Assembly (NCBI RefSeq): GCF_013347965.1
Contig: NZ_CP048810.1
Span: 3,905,501 to 3,969,500, forward strand
Origin: Pseudomonas bijieensis
Lineage (GTDB): Bacteria; Pseudomonadota; Gammaproteobacteria; Pseudomonadales; Pseudomonadaceae
DNA: 64,000 bases
Direction: 5' to 3'
Below, in pieces: positions 18,082 to 26,767 of the stretch (position 1 is its first letter; the number at the start of each line of letters is the position of its first letter). The notes beneath the pieces are model-generated. The model was given only the letters and a program-made list of their open reading frames with translations. It did no database searches and was not told where the DNA came from. Made by a program: the position numbers and the translations under genes.

Positions 18082-18215
18082 TGTGGCGAGGGGATTTATC
18101 CCCGCTGGGCTGCGTAGCAGCCCTAAAAGCGGCCGCCTCGGTGTGTCAGGTTGTTGGTCTTCAGCCATTTGGAGGGCTGCTGCGCAGCCCAGCGGGGATA
18201 AATCCCCTCGCCACA
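18082..18215. repeat. REP pair, GTGGCGAGGG family
   Basis: Near-perfect long inverted arms, GTGGCGAGGGGATTTATCC at the left and GGATAAATCCCCTCGCCAC at the right, with inner GCTGCGYAGCAGCCC copies. It lies in the 620-bp gap before the DUF6124 gene. Confidence 0.9.
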
Positions 18216-18286
18216 GGTTCTGTGTACCGCTTACCTACAGCAGGGTCCTAGGAGATTTCCTTCAAGTTGCGGCGATGTTGGTGAAC

Positions 18287-18315
18287 TTGTCCGGCTTGGG
18301 GCTCACCGCTAGTCT
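18287..18315 (+). promoter_or_regulatory. Candidate sigma70 promoter of the DUF6124 leader
   Basis: TTGTCC (18287-18292) and TAGTCT (18310-18315) are spaced 17 bp apart. The match is weak (4/6 and 3/6). It would start RNA near 18322, right where the structured leader begins. Confidence 0.35.
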
Positions 18316-18316
18316 G

Positions 18317-18564
18317 AGTTTGTCACTGAAAAAACGGTGACACGGACGTGCAAGTCCGAACAAACTGTTTAGGATGCACCGCTACATCGCTCAGGGGGCT
18401 TCTTCTTCCCACTGGCTTCATGGCGGCTGCGCGCAGGAGATCCTTGGATCTGCTGGGTGTCCTAAACAGGCCCGGTCTTGCACACCTGCGTACGGCCGCC
18501 ACCCCATTCGCGTGCAAGCGGACGGTAACGGCTTCCAACTAATTTACTGTTTAGGATTTTTCTA
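18317..18564 (+). promoter_or_regulatory. Structured 5' leader with two exclusive helices
   Basis: CTGTTTAGGA occurs at 18365-18374 and again at 18547-18556. Its exact complement TCCTAAACAG lies between them, at 18460-18469. GTGCAAG occurs at 18348-18354 and 18512-18518, with its complement CTTGCAC at 18477-18483. The middle strand can thus pair, in nested order, with either the upstream or the downstream copies, but not both. The downstream copy contains the Shine-Dalgarno AGGA (18553-18556), 8 nt before ATG 18565. The 5' end also forms local hairpins (18321-18326 with 18337-18342; 18343-18347 with 18354-18358) inside a closing stem (18317-18321 with 18362-18366). This layout is that of a translational switch. 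The pairing is seen; the regulation is inferred. Confidence 0.65.
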
Positions 18565-18933
18565 ATGTTCAAAGTCACTCCGAATCCGCCAGGAAGCCCT
18601 GGCAGCACCTCCGACAAATCCTCGAAAACCAAACTCGACGAAGCCGCCGAACGCGCCCTCGACTACTACCTCAACCCCAAACCCACCGATGAAGCCTCGG
18701 GCAAAACCCAAACCGCCCAACTCTTCATGGTCGCCCCGGACATCGACACCGAAACCCTCCTGGCCAATGCCTCCGAAGACCTGCTGTCCATCAGCGCCAT
18801 CGCCGCCGACCTGGCGGATGATGTCGATGGCACACGTCGCAGCGTGATCCTGGCGATCAGCCGTATGGCCGATGGGGTGCATTTGTTGGTGGAGCGGGCG
18901 ATGGATCGACTGGAGGTTCAAGCTGCGCGCTGA
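18565..18933 (+). CDS. DUF6124 (DUF3077-like) family protein
   Basis: A small acidic protein of 122 residues, typical of a Pseudomonas-restricted family: an N-terminal proline/serine tail (MFKVTPNPPGSP), then LDEAAERALDYYLNP, LFMVAPDIDTETLLANASEDLLS and a C-terminal helix ending in MDRLEVQAAR. There is no signal peptide, membrane helix or catalytic motif. It is mostly helical, and its function is unknown. The gene stands alone between REP elements, with a 240-nt structured leader that can hide its Shine-Dalgarno. Elaborate translational control for so small a protein suggests a condition-specific role. Confidence 0.75.
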   Translation: MFKVTPNPPGSPGSTSDKSSKTKLDEAAERALDYYLNPKPTDEASGKTQTAQLFMVAPDIDTETLLANASEDLLSISAIAADLADDVDGTRRSVILAISRMADGVHLLVERAMDRLEVQAAR

Positions 18934-18957
18934 CAGAGCTGCGCTGAATTGAAAACC

Positions 18958-19057
18958 GTCATCGCGAGCAGGCTCGCTCCCACATTGCATCTGTGTTGGC
19001 TGAGATATCCGCGACACAGCCAATCGCCCTGTGGGAGCGAGCCTGCTCGCGATGACG
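18958..19057. repeat. REPIN, GTGGGAGCGAGC family
   Basis: Inverted arms CATCGCGAGCAGGCTCGC at the left and GCGAGCCTGCTCGCGATG at the right, in the convergent interval between the DUF6124 gene and the permease gene. Confidence 0.9.
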
Positions 19058-19095
19058 TCAGCCCAGGCACCCCGAACTGTGGCGAGCAGTACTGA

Positions 19096-19962
19096 TCAAC
19101 GCTGCATCCCCCAGCGCTTCACCGTCACCCGCTCCAGGGAATCAAACACCAGGTTCTCCACCAACAACCCAATCAAAATCACCACCGCCAACCCGGCAAA
19201 CACCTTATCGGTGTACAGCTCGTTGCGGTTCTGGAAGATGTACCAGCCCAGGCCGCCCTTGCCGCTGGTGGCACCGAACACCAGTTCGGCGGCGATCAGC
19301 GTGCGCCAGGCGAAGGCCCAGCCGATTTTCAACCCGGCGAGGATCGACGGCAGCGCCGCCGGGATTAGGATGAACAGCACAAAGCGCAGGCCCTTGAGCC
19401 CGTAGTTGCGACCGGCCATGCGCAACGTTTCCGACACACCAAGAAACCCCGCATACATGTTCAACGCCAGCGCCCACAGCACCGAATGCACCAGCACGAA
19501 AATCAGGCTGTTCTGCCCCAGGCCGAACCACAGCAGCGCCAGCGGCAACAGGGCGATGGCCGGCAACGGGTTGAACATCGACGTCAGGGTACTGAGCACA
19601 TCGCGACCGAACTGGGTCGACACGGCCAGCGTGGTCAGGCCAAACGCCAAAACGATGCCCAGCAGGTAGCCCTTGATCAGCACCACCAGGGAAATCCACA
19701 CCTTGCCCAGCAGCTCGCCGCTGAGTAAGCCGTCGTACAAGGCGCTGGCGGTTTGCAGGAAACCGGGCAGCAACAGGTCATTGTTCTGATAGCGCGCCAC
19801 ACCCTCCCAAAGCAGCGCCAGCAGCAACAGGATCAGGCTTTTGCGCAGCCAGCCCTGTTGCCAGAGGCGCTGACCCAGGGGCAACTCGCGCTCCAGCGGC
19901 ACGTGGGTCAGGGGTTGCAGATCGACTTCGTATTCTTCGCGCACGGGCGATAAATGGCTCAT
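19096..19962 (-). CDS. ABC transporter permease, TauC/SsuC type
   Basis: The protein has 288 residues. A hydrophilic N-terminus is followed by about six membrane helices (LILLLLALLWEGVARYQ, VLIKGYLLGIVLAFGL, AIALLPLALLWFGLG, VHSVLWALALNMYAGF). The cytoplasmic EAA-type loop lies near AGRNYGLKGLRFVLFILIP, where the ATPase docks. It is the last gene of a four-gene minus-strand operon (dioxygenase, binding protein, ATPase, permease). Its nearest functional analogues are permeases for taurine, alkanesulfonates and sulfate esters. The substrate cannot be read from the permease itself. Confidence 0.85.
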   Translation of the reverse strand: MSHLSPVREEYEVDLQPLTHVPLERELPLGQRLWQQGWLRKSLILLLLALLWEGVARYQNNDLLLPGFLQTASALYDGLLSGELLGKVWISLVVLIKGYLLGIVLAFGLTTLAVSTQFGRDVLSTLTSMFNPLPAIALLPLALLWFGLGQNSLIFVLVHSVLWALALNMYAGFLGVSETLRMAGRNYGLKGLRFVLFILIPAALPSILAGLKIGWAFAWRTLIAAELVFGATSGKGGLGWYIFQNRNELYTDKVFAGLAVVILIGLLVENLVFDSLERVTVKRWGMQR

Positions 19963-19973
19963 GGAGGTTCCCC

Positions 19974-20834
19974 TTAGTACGCGATACGAATATCGGTGAA
20001 ATCCAGCTCCCGCTCGGCTTCAAGCGGCTGGCCTTCATTGAACAGCAGCCCATGGATACGCCGCGCCGTGTGTTGGAACCCTACGCCACCGAGGCTGTGC
20101 AAATCGTATTGATGGCTGTGGATTTCCGCCCGTACACGGCCAGGATGCGGCGACAACAGGAGGATGCGATTGCCCACCACCAACGCCTCTTCGATGGAGT
20201 GAGTGACGAACAGCAAGGTGAAGCGCACCTCCTCCCAGAGCAGCAGCAATTCTTCCTGCATCTTGCGCCGGGTCAGGGCATCGAGAGCGGCGAAGGGTTC
20301 GTCCATCAAGAGGATTTTCGGCTGCATCGCCAATGCCCGGGCAATCGCGACGCGGGCCTTCATGCCACCGGACAAGGTGTGGGGATAGGCATCGGCAAAC
20401 GCCGCCAGGCCGACCTTGTCCAGATAATGCAGTGCCCGTTCCTCGGCCTCGCGGCGTTTGAGGGTGTGGGACGCCAGCAGCGCGAACATCACGTTCTGCT
20501 TCACGGTTTTCCAGGGCGGCAGTTGATCGAATTCCTGGAACACCACGATCCGGTCCGGCCCCGGCGCACTGACGGTTTGGCCTTGCAAGCGAATCTCGCC
20601 CTCGCAAGGCGCAATGAAACCACCAATGGCCTTGAGCAAGGTGGACTTGCCGCAACCGGACGGGCCGAGCAAAACAAAGCGATCCGCCGGGTCGACTTCG
20701 AAACTCACCTGGTGGGTGGCCCGTACTACCCGCTGCGGCGTGCGGTATTCCAGGCTGACGTTATCCACCGACAACAACGCGGTTCCGGTGGAAGTGGGGT
20801 TGCTGGCCGCGTGGCCTTGCAAACGCGCGTTCAT
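19974..20834 (-). CDS. ABC transporter ATPase, TauB/SsuB type
   Basis: The protein has 286 residues from ATG 20834, which follows AGGGGAG and lies 5 bp after the binding-protein stop. A longer reading frame opens at 20888 but would overlap the upstream gene. Walker A is GPSGCGKSTLLKAI, the signature is LSGGMKARVAIARA, and Walker B plus D-loop are ILLMDEPFAALD. The Q-loop region reads VVFQEFDQLPPWKTV. It powers import through the neighbouring permease. The C-terminal 60 residues extend beyond the usual core and have no clear motif. Confidence 0.9.
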   Translation of the reverse strand: MNARLQGHAASNPTSTGTALLSVDNVSLEYRTPQRVVRATHQVSFEVDPADRFVLLGPSGCGKSTLLKAIGGFIAPCEGEIRLQGQTVSAPGPDRIVVFQEFDQLPPWKTVKQNVMFALLASHTLKRREAEERALHYLDKVGLAAFADAYPHTLSGGMKARVAIARALAMQPKILLMDEPFAALDALTRRKMQEELLLLWEEVRFTLLFVTHSIEEALVVGNRILLLSPHPGRVRAEIHSHQYDLHSLGGVGFQHTARRIHGLLFNEGQPLEAERELDFTDIRIAY

Positions 20835-20839
20835 GACGA

Positions 20840-21865
20840 TCAGCTCCCCTGCAACGGTTTGGCGTCCTGGAAGAAATAGTCTTCCCATGACGCGGGTTTG
20901 TTCTTGATCGCGCCGACGCGGTAGAGGAATTCGGCCAGCGGGTAGGTGTTTTTCGGCGTGACAGTGAATTCGATCTGCGGGTTATCGATGATCTTCAGCA
21001 AGGTCGCCCGGTCGATCTTGGCCTTGGTCACCCGCAGGTAGGTGTCCGCCGCCGCGCCCTTGTCGTTCTGGGCGAACTCGGCCGCTTCGGTCAACGCCTC
21101 GACGAACGCCTTGTAGGTCTTCGGGTTTTCATCGCGGAATTTCTCGGTGGCGAACAGCACCGTGGGCGAGTTCGGCCCCAGCACGTCATAGGAGTTGAGC
21201 ACCACGTGGACGTTGGGGTTTTGCAGCGCCTGGTCCTGGAACGGCGGGTTGGAGAAATGCCCGGTCAACTCGGTGCCGCCGGCAATCAACGCCGCCGTGG
21301 CGTCCGGGTGCGGAACCGCCAGGGTGTACTTGTCGAGGCGATTGAAGTCCTTGTCGCCCCACTGCTTCGCGGCGGCGTATTGCAGGAACCGTGACTGCAC
21401 CGAAACACCCACCGCCGGCACCGCGATGCGGTCCTGCTCGGTGAAGTCGGCGATGGTCTTGACCTTGGGGTTGTTGCTCAACAGGTAATAGGGAAAGTTG
21501 CCCAGGGAAGCCACGGCCTTGACGTTCTGCTTGCCACGGGTGCGGTCCCAGACCGTCAACAACGGCCCGACGCCGGCCCCGGCAATGTCGATGGAGCCCG
21601 ACAGCAACGCATCGTTGACTGCCGCGCCGCCGGACAACTGGGTCCAGTCGACCTTGATGTCGATACCTTCCTGCTTGCCATGCTTCTCGATCAGTTGTTG
21701 GTCACGAACCACGTTGAGCAACAGGTAAACGATGCCGAACTGCTCGGCGATACGAATCTCGCCCTCGGCGTGGGCACTGGCGGGCGCGACCAGGCTGCCG
21801 GCCAGTAAACTGAACCCCAGGCCGACGGCGGCGGCCAGCGGTGCAAAAGCAATGCGTTTGGACAT
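20840..21865 (-). CDS. Periplasmic substrate-binding protein, TauA/SsuA type
   Basis: The protein has 341 residues. A signal peptide (AFAPLAAAVGLGFSLLAGSL) is cut near SAHA. The mature protein begins EIRIAEQFGIVYLLLNVVRD and contains the NMT1/SsuA-type segment LLSGSIDIAGAGVGPLLTVWD. It would bind a substrate in the periplasm and hand it to the permease. It is encoded 37 bp after the TauD-like dioxygenase, which points to a sulfonate or sulfate ester that is oxidatively cleaved after uptake. Nitrate- or thiamine-precursor-type ligands are less likely given that partner. Confidence 0.85.
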   Translation of the reverse strand: MSKRIAFAPLAAAVGLGFSLLAGSLVAPASAHAEGEIRIAEQFGIVYLLLNVVRDQQLIEKHGKQEGIDIKVDWTQLSGGAAVNDALLSGSIDIAGAGVGPLLTVWDRTRGKQNVKAVASLGNFPYYLLSNNPKVKTIADFTEQDRIAVPAVGVSVQSRFLQYAAAKQWGDKDFNRLDKYTLAVPHPDATAALIAGGTELTGHFSNPPFQDQALQNPNVHVVLNSYDVLGPNSPTVLFATEKFRDENPKTYKAFVEALTEAAEFAQNDKGAAADTYLRVTKAKIDRATLLKIIDNPQIEFTVTPKNTYPLAEFLYRVGAIKNKPASWEDYFFQDAKPLQGS

Positions 21866-21902
21866 GGTGAGTCTCCGGGCTCTTTGCGCGCTGCGCAGCC
21901 GA

Positions 21903-22805
21903 TCAGAAAGGGGCGTCGCCCTGGATGGTGGTGCGATACAGCTTGCGGCGCAGATGACTCGGGCAACCGGCGGCCAGATGGATCAGCGAACGGTTGTCCC
22001 AGAACACCAGGTCATGGGGCTGCCATTGATGGCGATAGATGTTCTGCGGCAGCACGCTGTGGGCATACAGCTCGGCCAGCAGTGCGTTGCTCTCGTCCTC
22101 CGGCAGGCCGACGATGCGGGTGGTGAAGCCTTCGCTGACGAACAACGCCTTGCGCCCGGTTTCCGGGTGGGTGCGCACGATCGGATGCACCACTTCCGCG
22201 ACCTGGGCCAATTGCTCTGGGGTAAGCGTCGGGCGCCAGTTGCCTTCGAATTTGGTTTCGCTGTAGCGCGCCGTGTAGGAATGCGCCGCCGAACGGCCTT
22301 CAACCGCTTTACGCAAGGCTTCGGGCAAGCCCTCCCAGGCCTTGTGCATGTCGGCGAACAGCGTGTCGCCACCTTCGCTCGGCAGCTCCTGGGCGTGGAG
22401 CATTGAGCCGAGGCTGGGCAGCTCTTTGTAGGAAAGGTCCGAATGCCAGAACTTGCCCGCATCCCCCAGGCCGATGGATTGGCCGTTTTCGATGATGTTG
22501 GAGACGATGAGGATTTCCGGATGCCCGGCCAGCAGGAACTGCTTGAGCACATGGATTTGCAGCACGCCGAAACGGCGGCTGAAGGCGATCTGTTGTTCAG
22601 GAGTGATGCGCTGGTCGCGGAACACCACAACGTGATAGTCCAGGTGCGCACGATGGATGCGGGCGAAATCCTGGTCATTGATCGGCCGGGACAGGTCCAG
22701 CCCGACGATCTCAGCGCCGACGGCATCGGGGAACGGACGGATTTCGAACGACTGCGGCGCAATGTTCGCGATAGGTGAATCTGGAGAATAAGAGACGGCT
22801 GACAT
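21903..22805 (-). CDS. TauD/TfdA-family Fe(II)/2-oxoglutarate dioxygenase
   Basis: The protein has 300 residues and the full family plan. An N-terminal AVGAEIVGLDLSRPI is followed by the iron-binding HSD in KFWHSDLSY. A distal His lies in FWDNRSLIHLA, and a C-terminal 2-oxoglutarate-binding Arg in KLYRTTIQG. In this family such enzymes hydroxylate a sulfonate, alkyl sulfate or related substrate next to the sulfur group and release sulfite or sulfate. It is the first gene of the ABC-import operon, consistent with sulfur scavenging. Other members act on 2,4-D or on amino-acid-like substrates, so the exact substrate is open. A GGGAG lies before the ATG at 22805. Confidence 0.85.
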   Translation of the reverse strand: MSAVSYSPDSPIANIAPQSFEIRPFPDAVGAEIVGLDLSRPINDQDFARIHRAHLDYHVVVFRDQRITPEQQIAFSRRFGVLQIHVLKQFLLAGHPEILIVSNIIENGQSIGLGDAGKFWHSDLSYKELPSLGSMLHAQELPSEGGDTLFADMHKAWEGLPEALRKAVEGRSAAHSYTARYSETKFEGNWRPTLTPEQLAQVAEVVHPIVRTHPETGRKALFVSEGFTTRIVGLPEDESNALLAELYAHSVLPQNIYRHQWQPHDLVFWDNRSLIHLAAGCPSHLRRKLYRTTIQGDAPF

Positions 22806-22983
22806 ACATCACTCCCACGCACAGCGCGCTTTACAGGCGCGTGTCGATCAAAAACTCACGGAGGTCCCGTGTCGATTTGTGTCGTGCGGCGCGCCGATTG
22901 GTCGGCAGGTACGCAGGAGGATGACTTTAAAGGTATAAGAAAGTTAATTTAAATATTAAAAACACATAACTATATGGCAGAAC
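22806..22983 (-). promoter_or_regulatory. AT-rich promoter region of the dioxygenase operon
   Basis: Positions 22922-22976 are markedly AT-rich in a GC-rich genome and include TATAGTTAT and TATACCTTT on the minus strand. A promoter reading towards the dioxygenase is likely here. Sulfur-starvation control (CysB type) would fit the gene content, but I see no defined CysB site. Confidence 0.4.
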
Positions 22984-23072
22984 CTGTGGGAGCGAGCTTG
23001 CTCGCGATGACGGTGTGTCAGTGATCGATAAAAATCTGACCTGCCGCTATCGCGAGCAAGCTCGCTCCCACA
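22984..23072. repeat. REPIN, GTGGGAGCGAGC family
   Basis: Inverted arms GTGGGAGCGAGCTTGCTCGC and GCGAGCAAGCTCGCTCCCAC around a 30-bp spacer. Confidence 0.92.
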
Positions 23073-23096
23073 AGGGCTTGGAGAATGGCACGATCC

Positions 23097-23190
23097 CGTG
23101 GCGAGGGAGCTTGCTCCCGCTGGGGCGCGCAGCGGCCCCAAAAAGCAGTGAGCGCTTCGCACTCAAGCGGGAGCAAGCTCCCTCGCCACA
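23097..23190. repeat. REP pair, GTGGCGAGGG family
   Basis: Left arm GTGGCGAGGGAGCTTGCTCC and right arm GGAGCAAGCTCCCTCGCCAC. It follows the other REPIN by 24 bp, so the two families sit side by side, ending 27 bp before the lapC stop. Confidence 0.92.
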
Positions 23191-23217
23191 AAAGCGGCAA
23201 GCCACAGGCCTGTGTGC

Positions 23218-24585
23218 CTAGCGCTCGTGCAACGCCTCGGACCGGGCCTTGATGATGGGCTTGAGCAGGTAGCTGAGCACGGTTTTCTTGCCGGTGATGA
23301 TGTCCACCGAGGCCACCATCCCTGGGATGATCAGCAAGGGCTTTTCAGGCGTGCCCAGGTGGCTGCGTTCGGTGCGCAGCTTGATGATGTAGTAGGTGGT
23401 TTTCTTGTCTTCATCGGTGATGGTGTCGGCGCCGATCTGTTCCAGCTTGGCTTTCATCCCGCCGTAGATGGTGTAGTCGTAGGCGGTGAATTTCACCGTG
23501 GCGTCCTGGCCGGGGTGCAGGAAGGCAATGTCCTGGGGACGGATTTTCGCTTCCACCAGGATGGTGTCGTCCAGCGGCACGATTTCCACCAGGTCACTAC
23601 CGGGCTGGATCACCCCGCCGATGGTATTCACGAGCAACTTGTTGACGATACCCCGCACCGGCGATGTCACCAGGGTCCGGCTCACCCGGTCTTCCAGGGC
23701 CTTGCCGGTGGCCTGGGCCTTATTCAGATCAGTGCGGGCTTCGTTGAGCTGGGTCAGGGCTTCGCTGCGGAATTTGCCGCGAGTCTCGTCGATCTTGCGC
23801 TGCACTTCCTTGATCGCCGATTCGGCGCGGGGGATCGCCAGCGTGGTAGCGTCCAGTTGCCCACGGGTCTCGACTTCGGCGCGCTTGAGCCGCAGCACTT
23901 CCACCGGCGACACCGCGCCCTGGGCCACCAACGGCTCGGACATGTTGATTTCCTGGCGCTGCAGCGCCAGGCCGGAGCGATACTGCGCCTGCTTGGAGAC
24001 GAACTCGCGCAGTTCCTGCTGGCGCTGGATCAACTGCTCCTGCAAGCCGCCGATTTCATCGTGCAACTGCTGGCGACGGCTGATGTACAGCGACTCTTCG
24101 CTGGCAGCCTGGCCCGGCACGGCCTTGAGCACATCGGCCGGGAAGTTCAGCGGCCGGTCATCGACCTCGGCACTCAGGCGCTCGACCCGCAACAGCATGG
24201 ACAGGCGATCAGCCTCGGTTTCGCCGACGTTGGAAACAAACCGCGTGTCATCCAGGCGAATCAGCGACGCGCCGGCGTCGACAATCTGCCCTTCCTTGAC
24301 GAACAGCTCAGCGACGATGCCGCCTTCCAGGTTCTGGATCTTCTGGATCTTGGACGATGGGATCGCCTTGCCGTCGCCCTTGGTCACTTCGTCGATCTCG
24401 GCGAAATTGGCCCACAGCACCAGGAACACAAAGAAGCCGATGATGCCCCAGATCGTCAACCGCACCACCCGCGGAGCGTCCTCGATCAGGGCTTTGTTGA
24501 CCTCGGGCAGCGGTTGCCCGTGCAGCGAGTCGGAGCCTTTGAAATAGCGGCCCACGGCACCCTTCAAACCGGATTTAAGCAACAC
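23218..24585 (-). CDS. lapC: LapC, membrane-fusion protein of the LapA exporter
   Basis: The protein has 455 residues. A short cytoplasmic N-terminus and one membrane helix (VVRLTIWGIIGFFVFLVLW) precede a HlyD-type periplasmic part: GKAIPSSKIQKIQNLEGGIV (lipoyl half), a long coiled-coil hairpin, SPVRGIVNKLLVNTIGG (second lipoyl half) and a beta-barrel to the C-terminus. It bridges the LapB transporter and the LapE outer-membrane channel for type I secretion. Its start overlaps the lapB stop by 11 bp. The lapEBC order next to a divergent lapA is that known in P. fluorescens. Confidence 0.93.
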   Translation of the reverse strand: MLLKSGLKGAVGRYFKGSDSLHGQPLPEVNKALIEDAPRVVRLTIWGIIGFFVFLVLWANFAEIDEVTKGDGKAIPSSKIQKIQNLEGGIVAELFVKEGQIVDAGASLIRLDDTRFVSNVGETEADRLSMLLRVERLSAEVDDRPLNFPADVLKAVPGQAASEESLYISRRQQLHDEIGGLQEQLIQRQQELREFVSKQAQYRSGLALQRQEINMSEPLVAQGAVSPVEVLRLKRAEVETRGQLDATTLAIPRAESAIKEVQRKIDETRGKFRSEALTQLNEARTDLNKAQATGKALEDRVSRTLVTSPVRGIVNKLLVNTIGGVIQPGSDLVEIVPLDDTILVEAKIRPQDIAFLHPGQDATVKFTAYDYTIYGGMKAKLEQIGADTITDEDKKTTYYIIKLRTERSHLGTPEKPLLIIPGMVASVDIITGKKTVLSYLLKPIIKARSEALHER

Positions 24586-26740
24586 TGATCTGCCCCTTCT
24601 TCAACGCTTCCATGACAGCGGCTTTCGGGCCGTCGGCGAGAATCTGTCCACGGTCGATCACCAGCAGGCGATCCACCAGCGACAGCAAGGAGGCCCGGTG
24701 CGTCACCAGCAGCACGGTCTTGTTTTCCACCACGGCGGCCAGGCGCTGCTTCAAGCGTTCTTCACCGGTGTTGTCCATGGCGCTGGTGGGTTCGTCCAGC
24801 AACAGGATGGGCGGGTTGAGCAGCAGCGCGCGGGCCAGGGCGACGTTCTGGCGCTGGCCACCGGACAGGTTCTGCCCGCGCTCACCGACCTGCAGTTCAT
24901 AGCCTTGCGGATGCAGCCGCGCGAACTCATGCACGCCCGCCAGCTCGGCGGCCTGGAGCACCAACTCGTCTTCGACGTAACGGGCGCCGGAGGTCAGGTT
25001 GTCTCGCAGGGTGCCGGCCAGCAACTGGATGTCCTGGGGCACATAGCCAATGTTGTAGCGCAGCTCGCTGACGTCGATCTGGCGGATGTCCACGCCGTCC
25101 ACCAGCAACGCGCCGTCGTCCGGCTGGTACAGGCCCACCAGCAACTTGGCCAGGGAGCTCTTGCCCGAACCGCTGCGGCCAATGATGCCGATTTTCTCGC
25201 CCGGCTTGATCACCAGGTTGATGTTCTTCAGCGCGGCGTTCTGCTGGCCCGGGTAAGTGAAATTCAACTGACGGCATTCGACGGCACCCTGCAATACCTT
25301 GCGGCTCAGCGGACGCTCGTCGAAATTGCGTTCCTGGGGCAGCTCCATCATCTGGTCGACCGAGGTCATGGTCACCCGCGCCTGCTGGTAGCGGGTCAGC
25401 AGGCCCGACAGCGAAGCCAACGGGCTGAGGGCGCGGCCGCTGAGCATGTAGCAGGCAACCAGCCCACCCATGCTCAGGTTGCCAGCGATGATCAGGTAAA
25501 CGCCAAAGACGATCATGATCACGCCGGCCAGTTGCTGGATCAGCAAGGTGATGTTCATCGCCAGGCCGGAGAGCATCTTCACCCGCAGTTCGAGGCGACT
25601 GAGGGTACCGATGGTCTGTTCCCACTGGTACTGACGCTCGCTCTCGGCGTTGTTGACCTTCACCGCGTCCAGGCCGGCCAGGGTCTCGATCAGGCTGGAT
25701 TGGCGTTCGGCACCCAGGGCCATGGTGCGCTCCATAGTCGCTACCAGAGGCTTCTGCAAGGCATAGCCAATCAGCAGGGCAATCGGGAACGCCAGCACCG
25801 GAATCCACACCAGGTGCCCGCCGATGATCGCGATGACCATGAAAATCAGCAGGGTGAACGGCAGGTCGATCAGGCTGGTGAGGGTCAGCGAGGCGAGGAA
25901 GTCCCGCAGGCTCTGGAACTCATGGATGTTCTGGGCAAAACTGCCGACCCGCGCCGGGCGGTACTTCATGGACATGCCGACGATGCGCTCGAACAGCGTC
26001 GCCGAGATGATCAGGTCGGTTTTCTTGCCCGCCAGGTCCAGACACAGGCTGCGCAGCATCTTGAGGATCAGGTCGAACACATAGGCGCCGGTGATACCCA
26101 CGGCCAGCACCCACAGGGTCGATTCGGCCTGGTTCGGCACCACGCGGTCGTAGACGTTCATCACGAACAGTGGCGCGGCCATGGCGATGATGTTGATCAG
26201 CAAGCTGGCCGCGATGGCATCGGCGTACAGCCAGCGGGACCGTTTGAGGGTGTCACGAAACCACGAACGCGCCCGGGGAATGAGCGTGCCGTGGTTGACG
26301 TCAAATTTATGCTGCGGTTGGGCGAAGAACACCTTGCCGCTGTAGTCATCGGCCAGCAGTTCGCGGCTGATGGTCACCTCACCGCCGTCGCTTTCGCTGA
26401 GCAGCAGTCGTGCCTGGTCGTCACCGACCCAGCCCAGCAGCACGGCGCTGCGACCGTCTTTGAGCAGCAACAGCGCTGGCATGGCGATGGGTGGAATTTG
26501 CTCGAGCTTGCGTTGCAGCACCCGGCCCTGCAGACCGGCACGGGCGGCGGCACGCGACAATAATTCGACGCTCAGCCGTTGCTTGGGCAGCGGCAGGCCG
26601 GTGGTGAGCATCGCCGCGCTGGCCGGCTTCTGATGCAGCATGCAGAGCGCCAACAGACCGTCCAGCAACGGGTCGTCGTGCAGCGTGCGCGGGTCATGAA
26701 CGAGTTCGACTGGACTGACTTCTGATTCCACGCTCTGCAC
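24575..26740 (-). CDS. lapB: LapB, type I secretion ABC transporter
   Basis: The protein has 721 residues. An N-terminal C39-peptidase-like domain (about 1-150, LDGLLALCMLHQKPASA) lacks the catalytic Cys-containing motif, as in transporters that do not cleave their substrate. A six-helix ABC membrane domain follows (about 165-450). The ATPase has Walker A GRSGSGKSSLAKLL, signature LSGGQRQNVALARA and Walker B ILLLDEPTSAMD. It uses ATP to drive LapA out through LapC and LapE, recognising the C-terminal RTX signal. It starts 27 bp after the lapE stop. Confidence 0.93.
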   Translation of the reverse strand: MQSVESEVSPVELVHDPRTLHDDPLLDGLLALCMLHQKPASAAMLTTGLPLPKQRLSVELLSRAAARAGLQGRVLQRKLEQIPPIAMPALLLLKDGRSAVLLGWVGDDQARLLLSESDGGEVTISRELLADDYSGKVFFAQPQHKFDVNHGTLIPRARSWFRDTLKRSRWLYADAIAASLLINIIAMAAPLFVMNVYDRVVPNQAESTLWVLAVGITGAYVFDLILKMLRSLCLDLAGKKTDLIISATLFERIVGMSMKYRPARVGSFAQNIHEFQSLRDFLASLTLTSLIDLPFTLLIFMVIAIIGGHLVWIPVLAFPIALLIGYALQKPLVATMERTMALGAERQSSLIETLAGLDAVKVNNAESERQYQWEQTIGTLSRLELRVKMLSGLAMNITLLIQQLAGVIMIVFGVYLIIAGNLSMGGLVACYMLSGRALSPLASLSGLLTRYQQARVTMTSVDQMMELPQERNFDERPLSRKVLQGAVECRQLNFTYPGQQNAALKNINLVIKPGEKIGIIGRSGSGKSSLAKLLVGLYQPDDGALLVDGVDIRQIDVSELRYNIGYVPQDIQLLAGTLRDNLTSGARYVEDELVLQAAELAGVHEFARLHPQGYELQVGERGQNLSGGQRQNVALARALLLNPPILLLDEPTSAMDNTGEERLKQRLAAVVENKTVLLVTHRASLLSLVDRLLVIDRGQILADGPKAAVMEALKKGQISVA

Positions 26741-26767
26741 TCTGACTGATTAAAACGGGTTGTAGAC

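Noticed and set aside
18323-18542. Short frames (62-71 codons) on both strands of the DUF6124 leader
   Set aside because: They have no ribosome site or recognisable product. The region is better explained as structured RNA.
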